Assembly (NCBI GenBank): GCA_946699065.1
Contig: CAMPDV010000888.1
Span: 120,740-184,739 of the forward strand
Length of the DNA stretch: 64,000 nt
DNA from: Loxodes magnus
Lineage: Eukaryota > Ciliophora > Karyorelictea > Loxodida > Loxodidae
Direction: 5' to 3'
Position 1 is the first letter of the stretch. Each line of letters opens with the position of its first letter. Both the position numbers and the translations under genes were made by a program. Shown here one piece after another: positions 10,400-22,110 of this stretch. The notes under the pieces were generated by a model. That model ran no database searches. It saw only the letters and a program-made list of their open reading frames with translations, and was not told the origin of the DNA.

Positions 10400-13299
10400 T
10401 AAAAAAGTGTTATTATTAGGCTACAAGCTTTACAGTTATCTTGATACTGCAACCCCATAGTTTCAGAAATATGAATTTCCTTCTTCATTATTTTATATCT
10501 TCATAAGCAAAAAAAAGAAATAAGTTCCTATAAAAAAGAATCTAAATTTTATTTCCTTACAAATGGCTACAAAGAAAAATTTTACTGCTGAGAGTCCATC
10601 AAGATATAAGAGAGGTTCACTTTATCTTTCTGCAAAACTACACTATAATCTTTCAGTTCTGATGCTTAAACTTAGCTTTAATTCTATTCATTGGACTTCA
10701 GCTAAGATACAAGCTCTCCATAACTGACATCATAACTTAGAGATAAATTTCTATTCATAGTAGCTTTTACACTTTTAATTGGTGTCTATTTCGTATTTTA
10801 AGAAAATTTTAGAGCTGTTATATGCTTCTTTTTATACTGCTTGTCTAGCAAATACTCAGTTTATTGCAAAATGCTCGAAGGAGCTTATCATATAAATTGG
10901 CTATATTATAAGAAAAAATTGACTAAGCTGTATTAATTTCTGTTCTGCTTTAGGTAGAATATTGGATTATTTGTTATAGTAAGGAAATGGGAAGAGTAAT
11001 AAGAAAGAAAAGAAAAGGAAATAATAAGATGAAGTTATAAGGTAGAAAGCTAAATGAGCTGCTGATATAAAATCAAAAGCTAATTTTATGGTAGAATTGG
11101 GTAAATCCTTGAATAGAGAAATGGGTTCTAGAATATTTAAGATGATTTATATGATTTAGACCAATTTAATGCTTATAACTAAGAACTCGAAGAGTTGATT
11201 GTGAAATCTGATATTATGAAGCTGCTGAAGAAAATAGACATTTGTCTTCTGAAGGATAGCAGATCTATATGTGTAGAATGTTAAAAGCCTAGAGTATATA
11301 TAATAGCGATATTGAAGCAGCAAAGTTAAAGAGCTAAGGAAAAGGTATCCGTATATTGAAGAAAATGGCTTGCTTTCTATTGAAGAAAAGGAAAACAATC
11401 TTTCAAGTATTGAATCCCTTTAATATTTGCTAGATAACTGAGAGATCTTAGCTGAAAGACAAGTCGAAAACCTTGATCTATCACTCTATATGAAAAAAGA
11501 ATAAAACGGAGGATAGAAGCAGCAAAAAAGAGATGAAAGCATGTATTGAAAGATAAAAAAGAAAATTATAAAGTAATTAAACCAATTTAAGTTAAAGACC
11601 TATCATTCTTAAATGAAATCCAAGGAGTAAAATACTATCTTCAAATGGAAAAATACCTGATGTAAGTGAAGAAATTTCTGGTTAAACTTTATAGTTTTTA
11701 TGGAATTTGCTAATTATTAACTGAAAACCAAAAGAATGGCCAATGTTCAAGTTGATTTATCTAAATTAAGCTTAGCTAAATATTGAAGTCGAGGAATCAG
11801 ACTCAGGGAATAATAGCAAGAATACTCTTCTTAATTTTATGTTCCAAATACTTAAAATCTTATCACTGAAATCCTATCCTAAATCTTGCAGCTATGTAAA
11901 AATTTCTTGCTTAAAACTTTCAGAGGTCACTTTGATAAATTTATTTTCTCTTTAAAAGGTTAAAAAGCACTTGAGACTTTTTAAAGCTACCTATCCTTAT
12001 CTCACGAGATTAAAGGACTCAACAGTAGTATATAATCTTATTTAAACGCAACTGTAAACGAAAATCCAAGCTGATTTCAAAATAAAGCAGCCAAACATTT
12101 TTTCTCATATAGCAATCCAAATAATTTAGTTTCACTTCATCTATTTCTAAATCTTCTATAATCTCTATTATATCAAAGAGTAAATTATACTTAAGATATT
12201 TGCTTGAAAGCTAATTTTTTATTTCAAATGATTGAATAAAAGTTTTTCAAGAATTCCTGCATAACTTAAAAAAAACCAAGCTTGATTAGAAAAGAAGAAA
12301 TATTAAATATATGAGAGATTAGAGTCTCTACCTCTCATTCTAGTTATAGCTTAATAAGTAACTTTAGCTTTAAGTTTAGATATTTAGTAGCATAAGCTGA
12401 AGATTAATATTATATTTAAGAAATGTATTAAGATAAATTATTGGCCTGCTTATTATATCAGCTAAGGTTTATTTATGATTTTTTAGCTTAGTTATTATAA
12501 GTTAAATCAAGCTTACTTTATATATCTTTTATATCTATTTATACTTTACTTTAAGTATTTGTAGAGATCTTTTATGCCTAAGACTTTTAGATTTTTGTCT
12601 AGCAATCTAAACCTTAGAAATATTTTTAGTGCTGCTTGTCTTTTCTATTTAACAAGTTGCTGAAACACTTATAAAGAGTGATTTTATTCAAGTTAAGCTT
12701 GATATCTAGTATCGTTAATGTCTAGTTCTTAATCTTTGCTACGTCTTTTAAAAATGAAAATAAATACTAAGGCAAGATTTATGTTCTAAGCTATTAATTT
12801 AACCTCATTAAGAGTTAAATGCTTAGATTCTACTTTTAAAACAATTAAAAATTCCATCAAATCTCATAGATTTATCTTACTGTCAATTTCATTTTTCTAG
12901 GCTAATTTTTCATGAATGAGATCTATCAAGCTTATAATATATCAGAAAATCTTAAGGAGGATGTAAAATTAATTTCCTTATACTTAATAAAATTAAGCTT
13001 TCTAAAATGTTGATTAAGGATTTGATGGACAAATATAAAAAAGAAGCAAAACAGGAACTAGAAAATGAGAATGCTAAAAAAGATTAAAATTAATAGATTT
13101 TACATTAAATTTAGAAATTGCCAAAGCGCTTAGAGTTATAGAATGGAACTGATTATATAGAATTCTCTTTCTAGACTCATTTAAAATGTTTAGATTGAAA
13201 GATTTTAAAGTATTTTGCAAATTAGATACAAGTGCTCTTTTGCAAATTCTATGAAAGATGGATTTTTTAATTATTTTGCGATATTTTTTGTTGCTTTGA
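10400..13299 (+). other. Coding-like region, gene structure not resolved
   Basis: Plus-strand frames here have protein-like composition, for example 11,600-12,100 with alternating Leu-rich stretches (KLSEVTLINLFSL and similar) and 13,010-13,290 with an acidic, Lys-rich helix (KKEAKQELENEN). The best frame changes at least twice (near 11,150 and 13,000), so this is either a frameshifted relic, an intron-containing gene or a sequence with indel errors. No domain could be named. It runs directly into R1 copy 2 from the left, while D1 runs into the same R1 from the right. Confidence 0.35.
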
Positions 13300-13509
13300 G
13301 AATCTAGTCAGAACCACTTTTTCCACAAGCGTCATCGAAACCTCCTGCTGGGAAAAGTGCGTTAATCATCTTCCTAGATTGGGTTGGAGTCTCGTTTGTT
13401 GGAGCAAACGAGTAGAATCTCCTATAGAAGTGATCCTGTACGAGTACAGTCTTACTCTTTTATCTCCTTACTCCTTTTATTCTATTATCTCTTTATTTCA
13501 TTAAGGTTT
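13300..13509 (+). ncRNA. R1 element copy 2
   Basis: This copy has the same sequence and stem potential as copy 1, but lacks the ATTATAA lead-in and has CACAAGCG where copy 1 has CAATAGCG. A substitution changes CTTTTCTCTCC to CTTTTATCTCC. It sits at the 3' end of D1. The sequence joining D1 to R1 is the same as that joining D3 to R1 copy 3, so R1 and D were already linked before the duplication. Confidence 0.55.
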
Positions 13510-16500
13510 CTAACTGAGTTTTATAAGCATCTTATTTAATTTAAATTTAGAGCTTAGGAAAATTTAAAATTTACATTATATGGATTAATCAATTTTAAAT
13601 GAGTGCGGCTACAAATAAATAGATTTTCGCTTATTTTAGTGAAAACTTAAGTGAGAAAAAATCAGGTTAAACTTTAAGTTTATTTACTTAAATTGAGTAA
13701 AGGACTTAGAGCTAAACTAAATTATTAATATTTCTCTATTTATGTAATTAATCTCAGTACATCATAGTTGATGATTAATATATAAATCCTTTCAGTTGTT
13801 TCATTAATCAACATCCTATAGCGATCTTTTAATATAAGGCTTTTGTACTTTCTTCTATTTTTTAGGTCTTAATCAAGAAACTATAATAGCTAGGTTTATG
13901 CTCCAAAAAATGTAATTTACCATGTAGCCTTATTAGCTTAATAAATCAAAGATTTTTAGTAGAACAATTTTAGCTGAAAAATCTAGAAGTTAAGTTATTT
14001 TTATCTTTCCTTAATTCTTTAGTTCTTAGTTTTATGAAAAGTTACTAGAGCTTAATTATTCGGTTTATATGCTTTGAGATTGAGTATGTAAATATATACT
14101 GGAGTTGCATTTTAGACTTACTATTTAGATGCTTATCGAGCACTTCTTCCCTTTATTTTAGCTATTGTTTAAGTTAAGACGGAAGTATAACTTTTTAATT
14201 AGCTTTCTAAACTAAAACTCTTTATAAATATCTTACCTTTCTAATCCATAATTTGATTATTATTAAGCATGTTCATTTAAAGAAATATCCTTATATTTAC
14301 ATCAAGATACTTAAGCTAAAATTTTCCCTTAGTTAGTCAAAGAATAGCTAGCTTAAACTCTAAGCCTTTTTATAAAATAAATTTACAAAGGGTCTTACTG
14401 AAAAAAGTGGTTAAGATAAATAATTAAATGAATAATATAATCAAAAGCATAGGAAGCAATAAGTATCATTATTAGTTAACTTAGACTACATTATCTTTTC
14501 TAAGCTTTAATTATCGTATTAATGAAATTTTCTAACTTAAATTTAGGTTTAAACTAGCCTATTACTATTTAAGTGATAAGCCTATTTTATAACTCTTATA
14601 TAACCAATCCAAAAATGACTATTTAACTCTGAAGCTTTTTATAAATAAGCTACGAAAATAATTATTTAATAAGCTAAGAGTCATAAAAATCTATTGCTTT
14701 ACATATCTCAAATATTTATACTTCGTCAAGAATATCTAAGTTTGTATCTTTCCAAGTAAACCTAATTACTTATCCTCTATCTTAAGCTTTTCTTTCCTTT
14801 GTTTTTATTAATTTTATGGAAGCATATTAATGGAATAAATTGAAAATGGAATTAAAATATTTTTTATAATCTGATTTAACTTAAAAAGTGCTGGCTTTTT
14901 ATTTTAGTGAAGTGTAATAAACTTTATACCTTAAAATTTTTAAAGCTAGAGTTCGATTTTTAAATTGTTAATCCTTATATATTTTAGTTTTCTATCTCTT
15001 TTTGCAACTTTCTACCTCATCTCAAGTCTAAAATTCTCTAAGATATTTATATAAACTTATCCTCTAAAGCCATACATTAAGTTCATTTCTCTATCAGTTT
15101 AAAGCTATATAAGTGTTAAATATAAATTTATGTTTTTAACTTTTAAGAGTGAAAACTTTAACTTAATATCCTTTTGAAATTCTCTCTATCTATTCTATTG
15201 AATCTGATTGTCTGTATTATTGCTTTATCTACATTTGAGCTACATCTATTGTAACTAATGTAATAAGATGCTACTTTCAGATTATGAAAATTCCCTTGCA
15301 TTGATATAATAATTGGTTCAATTTTTCTGATTTTCGTTTAGAGGTATTTTTTCACTCTTCGCTTAATCTATTTTAGATATTTTATTATATATCTTGACTC
15401 AATCTTATTATAATGCTTGTAATGGAGATTTAGATAGAATATTATTTCAAATCGGGCCTTAATTTATAGTTTAAATCATATGGTTAATAGTCTATATAAT
15501 GGCTATATTTTTAAGGTTCCATGTCATCAAGTGAAAACCCTTATGTTTTACTTTATCAAAATGAAGTAATAAACCTCTTACAACTGGACTATAATAAAAC
15601 AAACTTTAATTACTCTTTCAATTCAATTTTCCTTGAATTGCTTTGATCTATAAATGATTCTCTTAGTAGCTCTATTCTAAAATTAATTTCTTATTAAAAC
15701 ATCCAAAAAGTTCTAAGGTAAACCAAAAAATAATGATCATGCTTAATTTATTAGTGTTAATTCCTTCATCGTTCAGTCTTTATTATATTTAATTAGTCTC
15801 TATTTCTTAATATAATGTTAATGATTAACGTTCTTATTTATCTTCTTTCTCATAACTTGCTTAATATTATAAGCTATTAATCTTCTAATTTCTCTTAAAA
15901 TAATAACTTCCAGCATTTTTGAAATTATGGGCTCTAGTCTGTTTCTGATGTTTATTATTTATCATATCCCTCTTTAAAAAATCCATTATGTTTAGGATAA
16001 TTTATTATCCTAAGCTCAATTTTTCTTTATATTTATAACTTATTTTGCTTCTTAGCCTTGCTTATAAAAATTCTTCATGAGCATCCATCCATCCTGCCGC
16101 TTTCTATTATCCGAATTGAAATATTTAATAGCATATCTTTTGATTGGAACTGATATACTTACTATTATAATTTGCTTCTCATAAATCTTATATCAATTTT
16201 GACTTAGCTTTCCTAATGCTTTTATTAAATGCATTATATCATTTCGAAAGTTTCATTTATTTAATTTTATTGTTTCCAAGTTTAGATTTACTAATTTGCA
16301 GGGTAATCAAATATTATAAAAGGGTTAACTAATAATGATTACTCACTTTCTGACTGCTTTCTCTATAATTTACAAGCCACCAAGTTATCAAAGCAAGCTT
16401 TATTCAATTGACTATTCTTTGAGTAAGCAAAAAAATTTAAATTTCTACTAAAGCCAAGAATCCCATCTCTGAAATCCTTAATTTAGAGTTATTTTCTAGT

Positions 16501-18921
16501 TTGATCAACTTGAAGTAGAATATTGGAAAATAATGTTGTAGGCAATTTTTTATAATTTGTATATTCTTTTTCATTATCAATTTTATACTAACGCATTTTA
16601 TACAATGATTGGATATTTTAAGTAAAGAAAAAAGATAATATTTTGCAAATAGCTTATGTCTTATGATTTATATGAGACTGTTATATTTTAAAATAGTTTA
16701 CTTAGTATTCTTTATTTTTTTCTTAGATATCATGCTTCTATATTTTAATTCATTGATTTGGTCTTTATAAACTTGACTTTATAAGCTAAAAGCAAACTTT
16801 CGTTAAAACTCTTATATCTTCTTATTATATCCTCTCTTGATACTCTTTTCTTTTCTATTCCATTCCTGAATTACCTTTAACTACTTTTAGAAATTAACTT
16901 TCTCTTATCTTCTGTTTTATCTATATAATAAGGAGAGATAATTATACTTCTAAGAATAAGATTTTACATTCTTACATTTTATAGTGATAAACTGATCTCA
17001 TTAACACTTATCAATATTTCTTAAAAGCAAAACTATTTAAATATAGCTAGCAAGATTTTCTATTATCTTCTTTAAGCTTTATTATTTGCTAATTTCATGC
17101 TTTATCTTATGTCTACTTAAGCCTTTCTTTAGTTATGCCTGTTATACTTTAAACAATTTCTTTCGATGCTTGATGCTTAAATTTTTAATCCAGTATCTCC
17201 GATTTCTTATGGATAAAATATATCTCTTATAGCTTTTTGTGTATGCAATGAAAAATATAAAATAAGATGTGAAGCGTATTTTGAAAATATCTTTAGCTTC
17301 CTAATTAGCTAGAAGCTGAGTATGTATTACGAAAAATAGCTATAGGGAAGTTAATTTTAGATTAAATTAATATAGTTAATAGTTGGTCAGTCTGCTTCTT
17401 TCTTGTCTTAAATTCTCTTATATGCTAAATCATGTATAGTAGGATCATACTAGCAATAATATTTTATAAGCTTTAAATGTATAGTCTATTAATACTGTAT
17501 CATCACTTTCAATTCCAAAGGAAATTTCCCTACTAAATTATAGCGATTTAGGTCATAATCAAATACTAAAATTAAATCCCCTTTATTCATTCCACTTGGC
17601 AACTCTAAAGCTTCTAATAACTAATTCAAGCAGAACTGTTGATAGGAGTTAGCAGTAACTTGGAAATTCTGGTATATCTCACATAGAGTAACTTAATGAT
17701 TTCTCTATATAAGGTTAACGTTAATAGCCTTATAATTTTACATTATAATCATAAAAATAACTATTATAGGTAATTTAATTATAGCTTCAAGAAATCCTAG
17801 CATAACACTATAGAAGCCGCTCATCATTTCAGAAGTAAAATCCATTAACTTTGATCTATTAACTTTAGAATACTTAAATAGAAAGTAAGCAAGGGGTATG
17901 AAGCTATTTTCCGATAGAAAGCCTTCATTAAATTAATTATTTTGGAAATCATATAAATATCGGTTTTATACCGAATAAAGGAGGAAAATTATAGAGTTAA
18001 ATAATTAAAAGAATTGATTAATAATAAAGGAGGCTGGAATCCTAAAGAAAAGCTTATTGACTATTACAGAAAAGACTAATCATATACTTTCTTTAATAAA
18101 GCCATTTAGCTAATAAAAATATTTGATTTATGGGTTTACTAAAGTAGTTTCAGATAATCATTTGACTATGAAAAATCAATTGAGGAATGTCTTAATGAAA
18201 AGAGTTCATTGTTTAAAGGAGATTAAATTGATTATTGTAATAAATTAGATTTATAGTTTATGCTTAAATTTTCAAGATTACAGTACTGTTGATAAGCTTC
18301 CAGAACATATACACTGATATTCCTGATATCAATTGATAAAAAATGTTAGCTGATTGCGTTTCTCGTTAGATGCAATAAAAAATGTAAGCATATAATCCTT
18401 AAAATTTTTATTGGTAGAATGGAAATTTCAAGATTATAGTAGTTTTAAGTTGAAAAATTCAAATATTAGAAAAGTTAAATTCCTAGTAATATCATTGAGG
18501 AAAAAATTAGAGGGTAGTAATCTCATCAATAAGAAAAATGAGAAAAGAGTGATTTTTAGCAATTAATAATTAAATAAGTATGTAAAATTAAGGATTCAGG
18601 TATTTAAATTAACTTTAGATATAATTAAAAGTGTGTGCTTGAATATTTTTAATGGGTAAATAGCTCGAAAATATTTTCTACTAATTTTATGAAAAATTTA
18701 TTAAACAGAACCAATTAGCTGATTTAGTAATTAAAGTTCAAAATCGGTTTTTCCCATAATAAATCAAATCTCTTCCTTAATGATTCTTTAATTTGCTTGC
18801 CAACGTCATAGACGAATATTGATATAGTATAGTTAAATATTTGAATAAATCCAGATGGTAATGCTAAGCCAGTTTTAAATTGACTATCTATATTTAAGAT
18901 ATTAAAATCACTCTCAATCAT
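13510..18921 (-). CDS. Large multi-span membrane protein D1
   Basis: Reading leftward from about 18.9 kb, a near-continuous frame encodes some 1,800 residues. A block of hydrophobic segments (about 18.9-17.7 kb, e.g. SIWLVFSVIVNKLFF and LPIIVIFMIIM) is followed by a long basic, helical cytoplasmic-looking stretch (17.6-15.9 kb) and further hydrophobic segments (e.g. LLLPMLLIILFIQLFIL near 14.42 kb). Shifts of frame are needed near 15.8 and 18.75 kb, so the copy may be damaged or mis-sequenced. The start is uncertain; an ATG at 18,921 opens a well-behaved frame. No UGA that clearly ends the gene was found before R1. The family resembles the very large membrane proteins common in ciliates, but I cannot name it. 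Paralogous pieces: D2 and D3. Confidence 0.5.
17390..17735 (-). repeat. Hyperconserved segment shared by D1 and D2, copy 1
   Basis: About 345 bp here match 23,330-23,675 with only about eight or nine differences, while the flanking parts of the two paralogs are far more diverged. It encodes the part of D1 just after the last N-terminal membrane span (including LEALELPSGMNKGDLILVF). A sharp island of identity inside diverged paralogs points to recent gene conversion or strong constraint. Confidence 0.8.
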
Positions 18922-19720
18922 AGAATCAAATTTGTTAACCTCTAATCTCTAAATATCTAATTTTAATAATTTAACTTATACTTGATATAATAGAAAGAGT
19001 ATGCTATTTATTAACTATCTTAATTCCTTAATTATTTGGTTCTTAATTATCAATGATAGTTTCTTTATATATGGCTTTCTAAATATATTAGGTAATAAAC
19101 TATTTATGAGTACATAACTATCTTAAAAGCTAAAAAGAAGTATTAAATCTAACAAACTAGCAATAGAATATAGTGCATAAAAGTACTTATTCGAATGTAA
19201 TTTAAGCTTAATACCTAATAATATCTTAAATTAAGAGCTAAGAAGAGTTGATAGTCAACAAGTACTTATAGATCAATCTTAAATAATAAATCTAAAGGAC
19301 TTTGTTGAATAAGCTTGATTACAGAAATGGCAGAAAATGCAAAGCTCTAAAGAGCTAAAACTAATAATTTATAAATAAAAACTCAAACAAAAAAATAATA
19401 ATATATACCTTTAGCATTAGTAACTACTATAAAAATAAATTTTCTAAATTAGATTAACTAAGAAGAACTATAAATTACACTTAAAATTATAAAAAAAGAT
19501 ATTCTTAAGCTTTTTTATAAATTAAGGTATTTATAGGGCAAATGTGAAATTAAAAATGATTAAGCAAGATTTATCCTTTTTATATAGTTGGTCTTAAAAT
19601 AAAATACTTTTCGGTTTGGAAGTAACTAAATTTATAAAGTAGATAAAGGAAATAAATGATCTTAAAAAGAAAAGAACATTTTTTTAAGTAATAGTATGAA
19701 TAATTTCTGAGTCTAAAATC

Positions 19721-20479
19721 ATGGAATATATGAATGAATGAATAAATGAATAAAGTTACTCTTATGTATCTTGAAAAGAAAATATATAAGATGCAATCTC
19801 TTATATAAGATTATAAATTTATTTAAGTCAATTTCAATTATCTTTTATTAGAAAAATTTTTAGTTTTCAAGCTAGATTAAAAAATTTTCCAATCATATTA
19901 AAATAATCTAAATGCTAGAAAACATATCTTAAATTTAGATATGGAATTTTAAGAAGCTTATGCAGTAATAAAAAACTTGGACAATAATAATTTTTTATTT
20001 ACCTTTTTATATGCTTAAGACCAAATAACTTTCAATAGATACTTCTTAGGAATTTCTTCTTTAAAGATTATTTGTTGAGTGATCCACCAAAATCTTTCTC
20101 GAATTGACACAAATTTTTTGTCTCCTTAAAAGAAGCAGAAATTTTGATTTATTTTTATTCTTAATAACTGAAAGACAGCAAATCTATTTTTTTGTTTTCT
20201 TTATTAGCTTAAAAATTTAACAAAAGACCATATATTCTTCGCTCTACTTTTATTTTGAAGGAAGCAGCTTATTTTTATGATTATGAAAAAACTTTTCCTT
20301 GAGTTGCCATATAAAATTTTTTAATTCAAAATTATTTGGCAAAAGAGATAAAATTTGAGAAAAGAAGCTTCTAAAATCCTAAAAATTTATTAAAAGTTTA
20401 TCTTGAACCATTTTTAACTTTGAATGAAATTTGTTATTATAAAAAATGTTTTTACTTCTATTTACACTAAATAAGGTGA
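19721..20479 (+). CDS. Hypothetical 252-residue protein (O)
   Basis: The frame runs from ATG 19,721 to UGA 20,477-20,479, exactly 252 sense codons, with UGA also read as Trp in several inner positions (e.g. MNEWINE, FSNWHKFF, TFPWVAI). Composition is protein-like throughout, with aromatic-rich stretches such as KDYLLSDPPKSF and EAAYFYDYEKTFPW. The frame stays open upstream of the chosen ATG, so the start may lie further left. No domain was recognised. It lies between the N-terminal end of D1 and the 3' end of NACHT copy C, which it faces with a 71-bp gap. Function unknown. Confidence 0.55.
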
Positions 20480-20550
20480 ATACACATAAAATATGGATAT
20501 ATAAATTTTTTTATAATGATTAAACTAAGTTTAAAGTATTTATGAGAGTA

Positions 20551-22110
20551 TCAAATTAGTCTCAAAACTGCTTCATTTACCAACATAATATCTAATCCGG
20601 ATAATTTTGTTTCTAAAAAGCTACATTCATGTATAACTAGACCTTATCTTCCAAAAATTTATTTCAACAATCCATTTGACTTCCAATTATCTTAAACAAA
20701 TTCGAAATTTTATCGTTCTTTATCTTAACTTAATCTCAAAACTTATGAGTCTCATACTTTTACTGTTTAATCTTAACTTCCCAATACTATTCAGTTATTA
20801 GATATTGCAACCGCCAAAACTGCGTTCTAATGTCCTTCTAGTTTATGTTTTAAATATCCCGTTTAAAAATCTCAGATCTTTACTGTTTAATCATAACTTC
20901 CAGATACTATTCACTTATCAGTTATCATAACATAAAAAACTGCACCTTGATGCCCTTCTAGTTTTTGTTTTAATTATCCCGTTTACAAATCTCATACCTT
21001 TACTGTTGTATCAGCACTTCCCGATACTATTCACTTATCCGATATAGCTACCGAATTAACTTCCTCTTGATGCTCTTGAAATGTTTTTTATGATTATCCA
21101 GTTTTCAAGTCTCATTTTTTTACTGTTTTATCAAGACTCCCCGATACTATTCACTTATCAGATATTGCTACCGATGTAACAAAATTTTAATGTCCTAACA
21201 AGGAAGGTTTTTGTCCGAATCTTGCTTCTAGCATGTTACAAAAATTGAAATTAACATTTCTTAGTCAAGCCTTATTTAAATTAATTTTTTCTAAATTAGA
21301 TTCACTCAAATCACAAGAATCAATAATTGCATCACTTAAGTCCGCTTCTTTTATTTAAATTCCTTTTAAGTCTAATTTTATAAATTAATAATTCATATAG
21401 TTTAAAAAAGTTATAGCATTAGCCGATGCTTATTCTATTTTATTTTCACCTTTAGAAAGTTCTACTATTCTTAGAAGATTCGTTTTAATTATTTCGATAT
21501 CAGCCATTTCTTTTACGAAATTTATTATTTCATAGTTATTTATAAAGTTAATTTAATTCATCCTGCTTTTCATTACATTTTCTATATTTACATCTAGATT
21601 TTTAGTTCAGTTAATTATATTCTTAGCTATATAAAAATCCTAAATCGAAGGATGAATAAATTCTATTCTTTTTTCTTTATTCTCTTCTTTGATCGTAATT
21701 AAGCATCCTTATTGATTCAGATCTTTAAGCAAATTTTTTATTCACTCAATTTCTTTTTTGGTTTCGATTGTCATTAATACTTTTCCTTTCATTAATGAAT
21801 AAGCTGCTTCAGTTGAAATTTTTTCGAATTATTCTTTTTCAGGCATCAAATCTGCATTTTTATATGATGCTAATTTGTCCAAATTTTTGGTATACCAATT
21901 TTCGATAAAAGCTTCATAAAGCTTGAATTTATTTATTTTCTCTTTATAATTTAAGAAGGATTTAAGTATATTTTTGTCCTGAATACAAATATAAAGTATA
22001 AAAGGGTTATTTAATATTTCTAATAAGCCTAGAATAGAATAAATGCTTTTTTTTTATTTCATCACTTGCTTTTGCTGGTTGTTATGATTCGTTTTCAGCT
22101 TATTTTGCTT
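20551..22110 (-). pseudogene. Truncated NACHT-family gene (copy C): linker - pentapeptide - 4x WD40
   Basis: This minus-strand stretch matches the C-terminal third of copy A. It carries the region just after the NACHT module, the ANAI linker, pentapeptide repeats, four WD40 units and a tail that ends at the homologous UGA (20,553-20,551, again after LRLI). The ATPase and N-terminal region are missing. At about 22,110 the similarity stops and D2 sequence begins. The WD40 and tail portion is diverged but remains in frame, as if it had been under selection. A run of nine A (plus-strand T, 22,038-22,046) breaks the frame near the truncation. It could be a relic, or a short receptor lacking the ATPase. 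Confidence 0.75.

Noticed and set aside
17990-18720. A plus-strand gene opposite the N-terminal part of D1
   Set aside because: Two plus-strand frames look protein-like, but none is continuous. The minus-strand frame is continuous with D1 and shows clear hydrophobic spans, so the plus frames are probably shadows.
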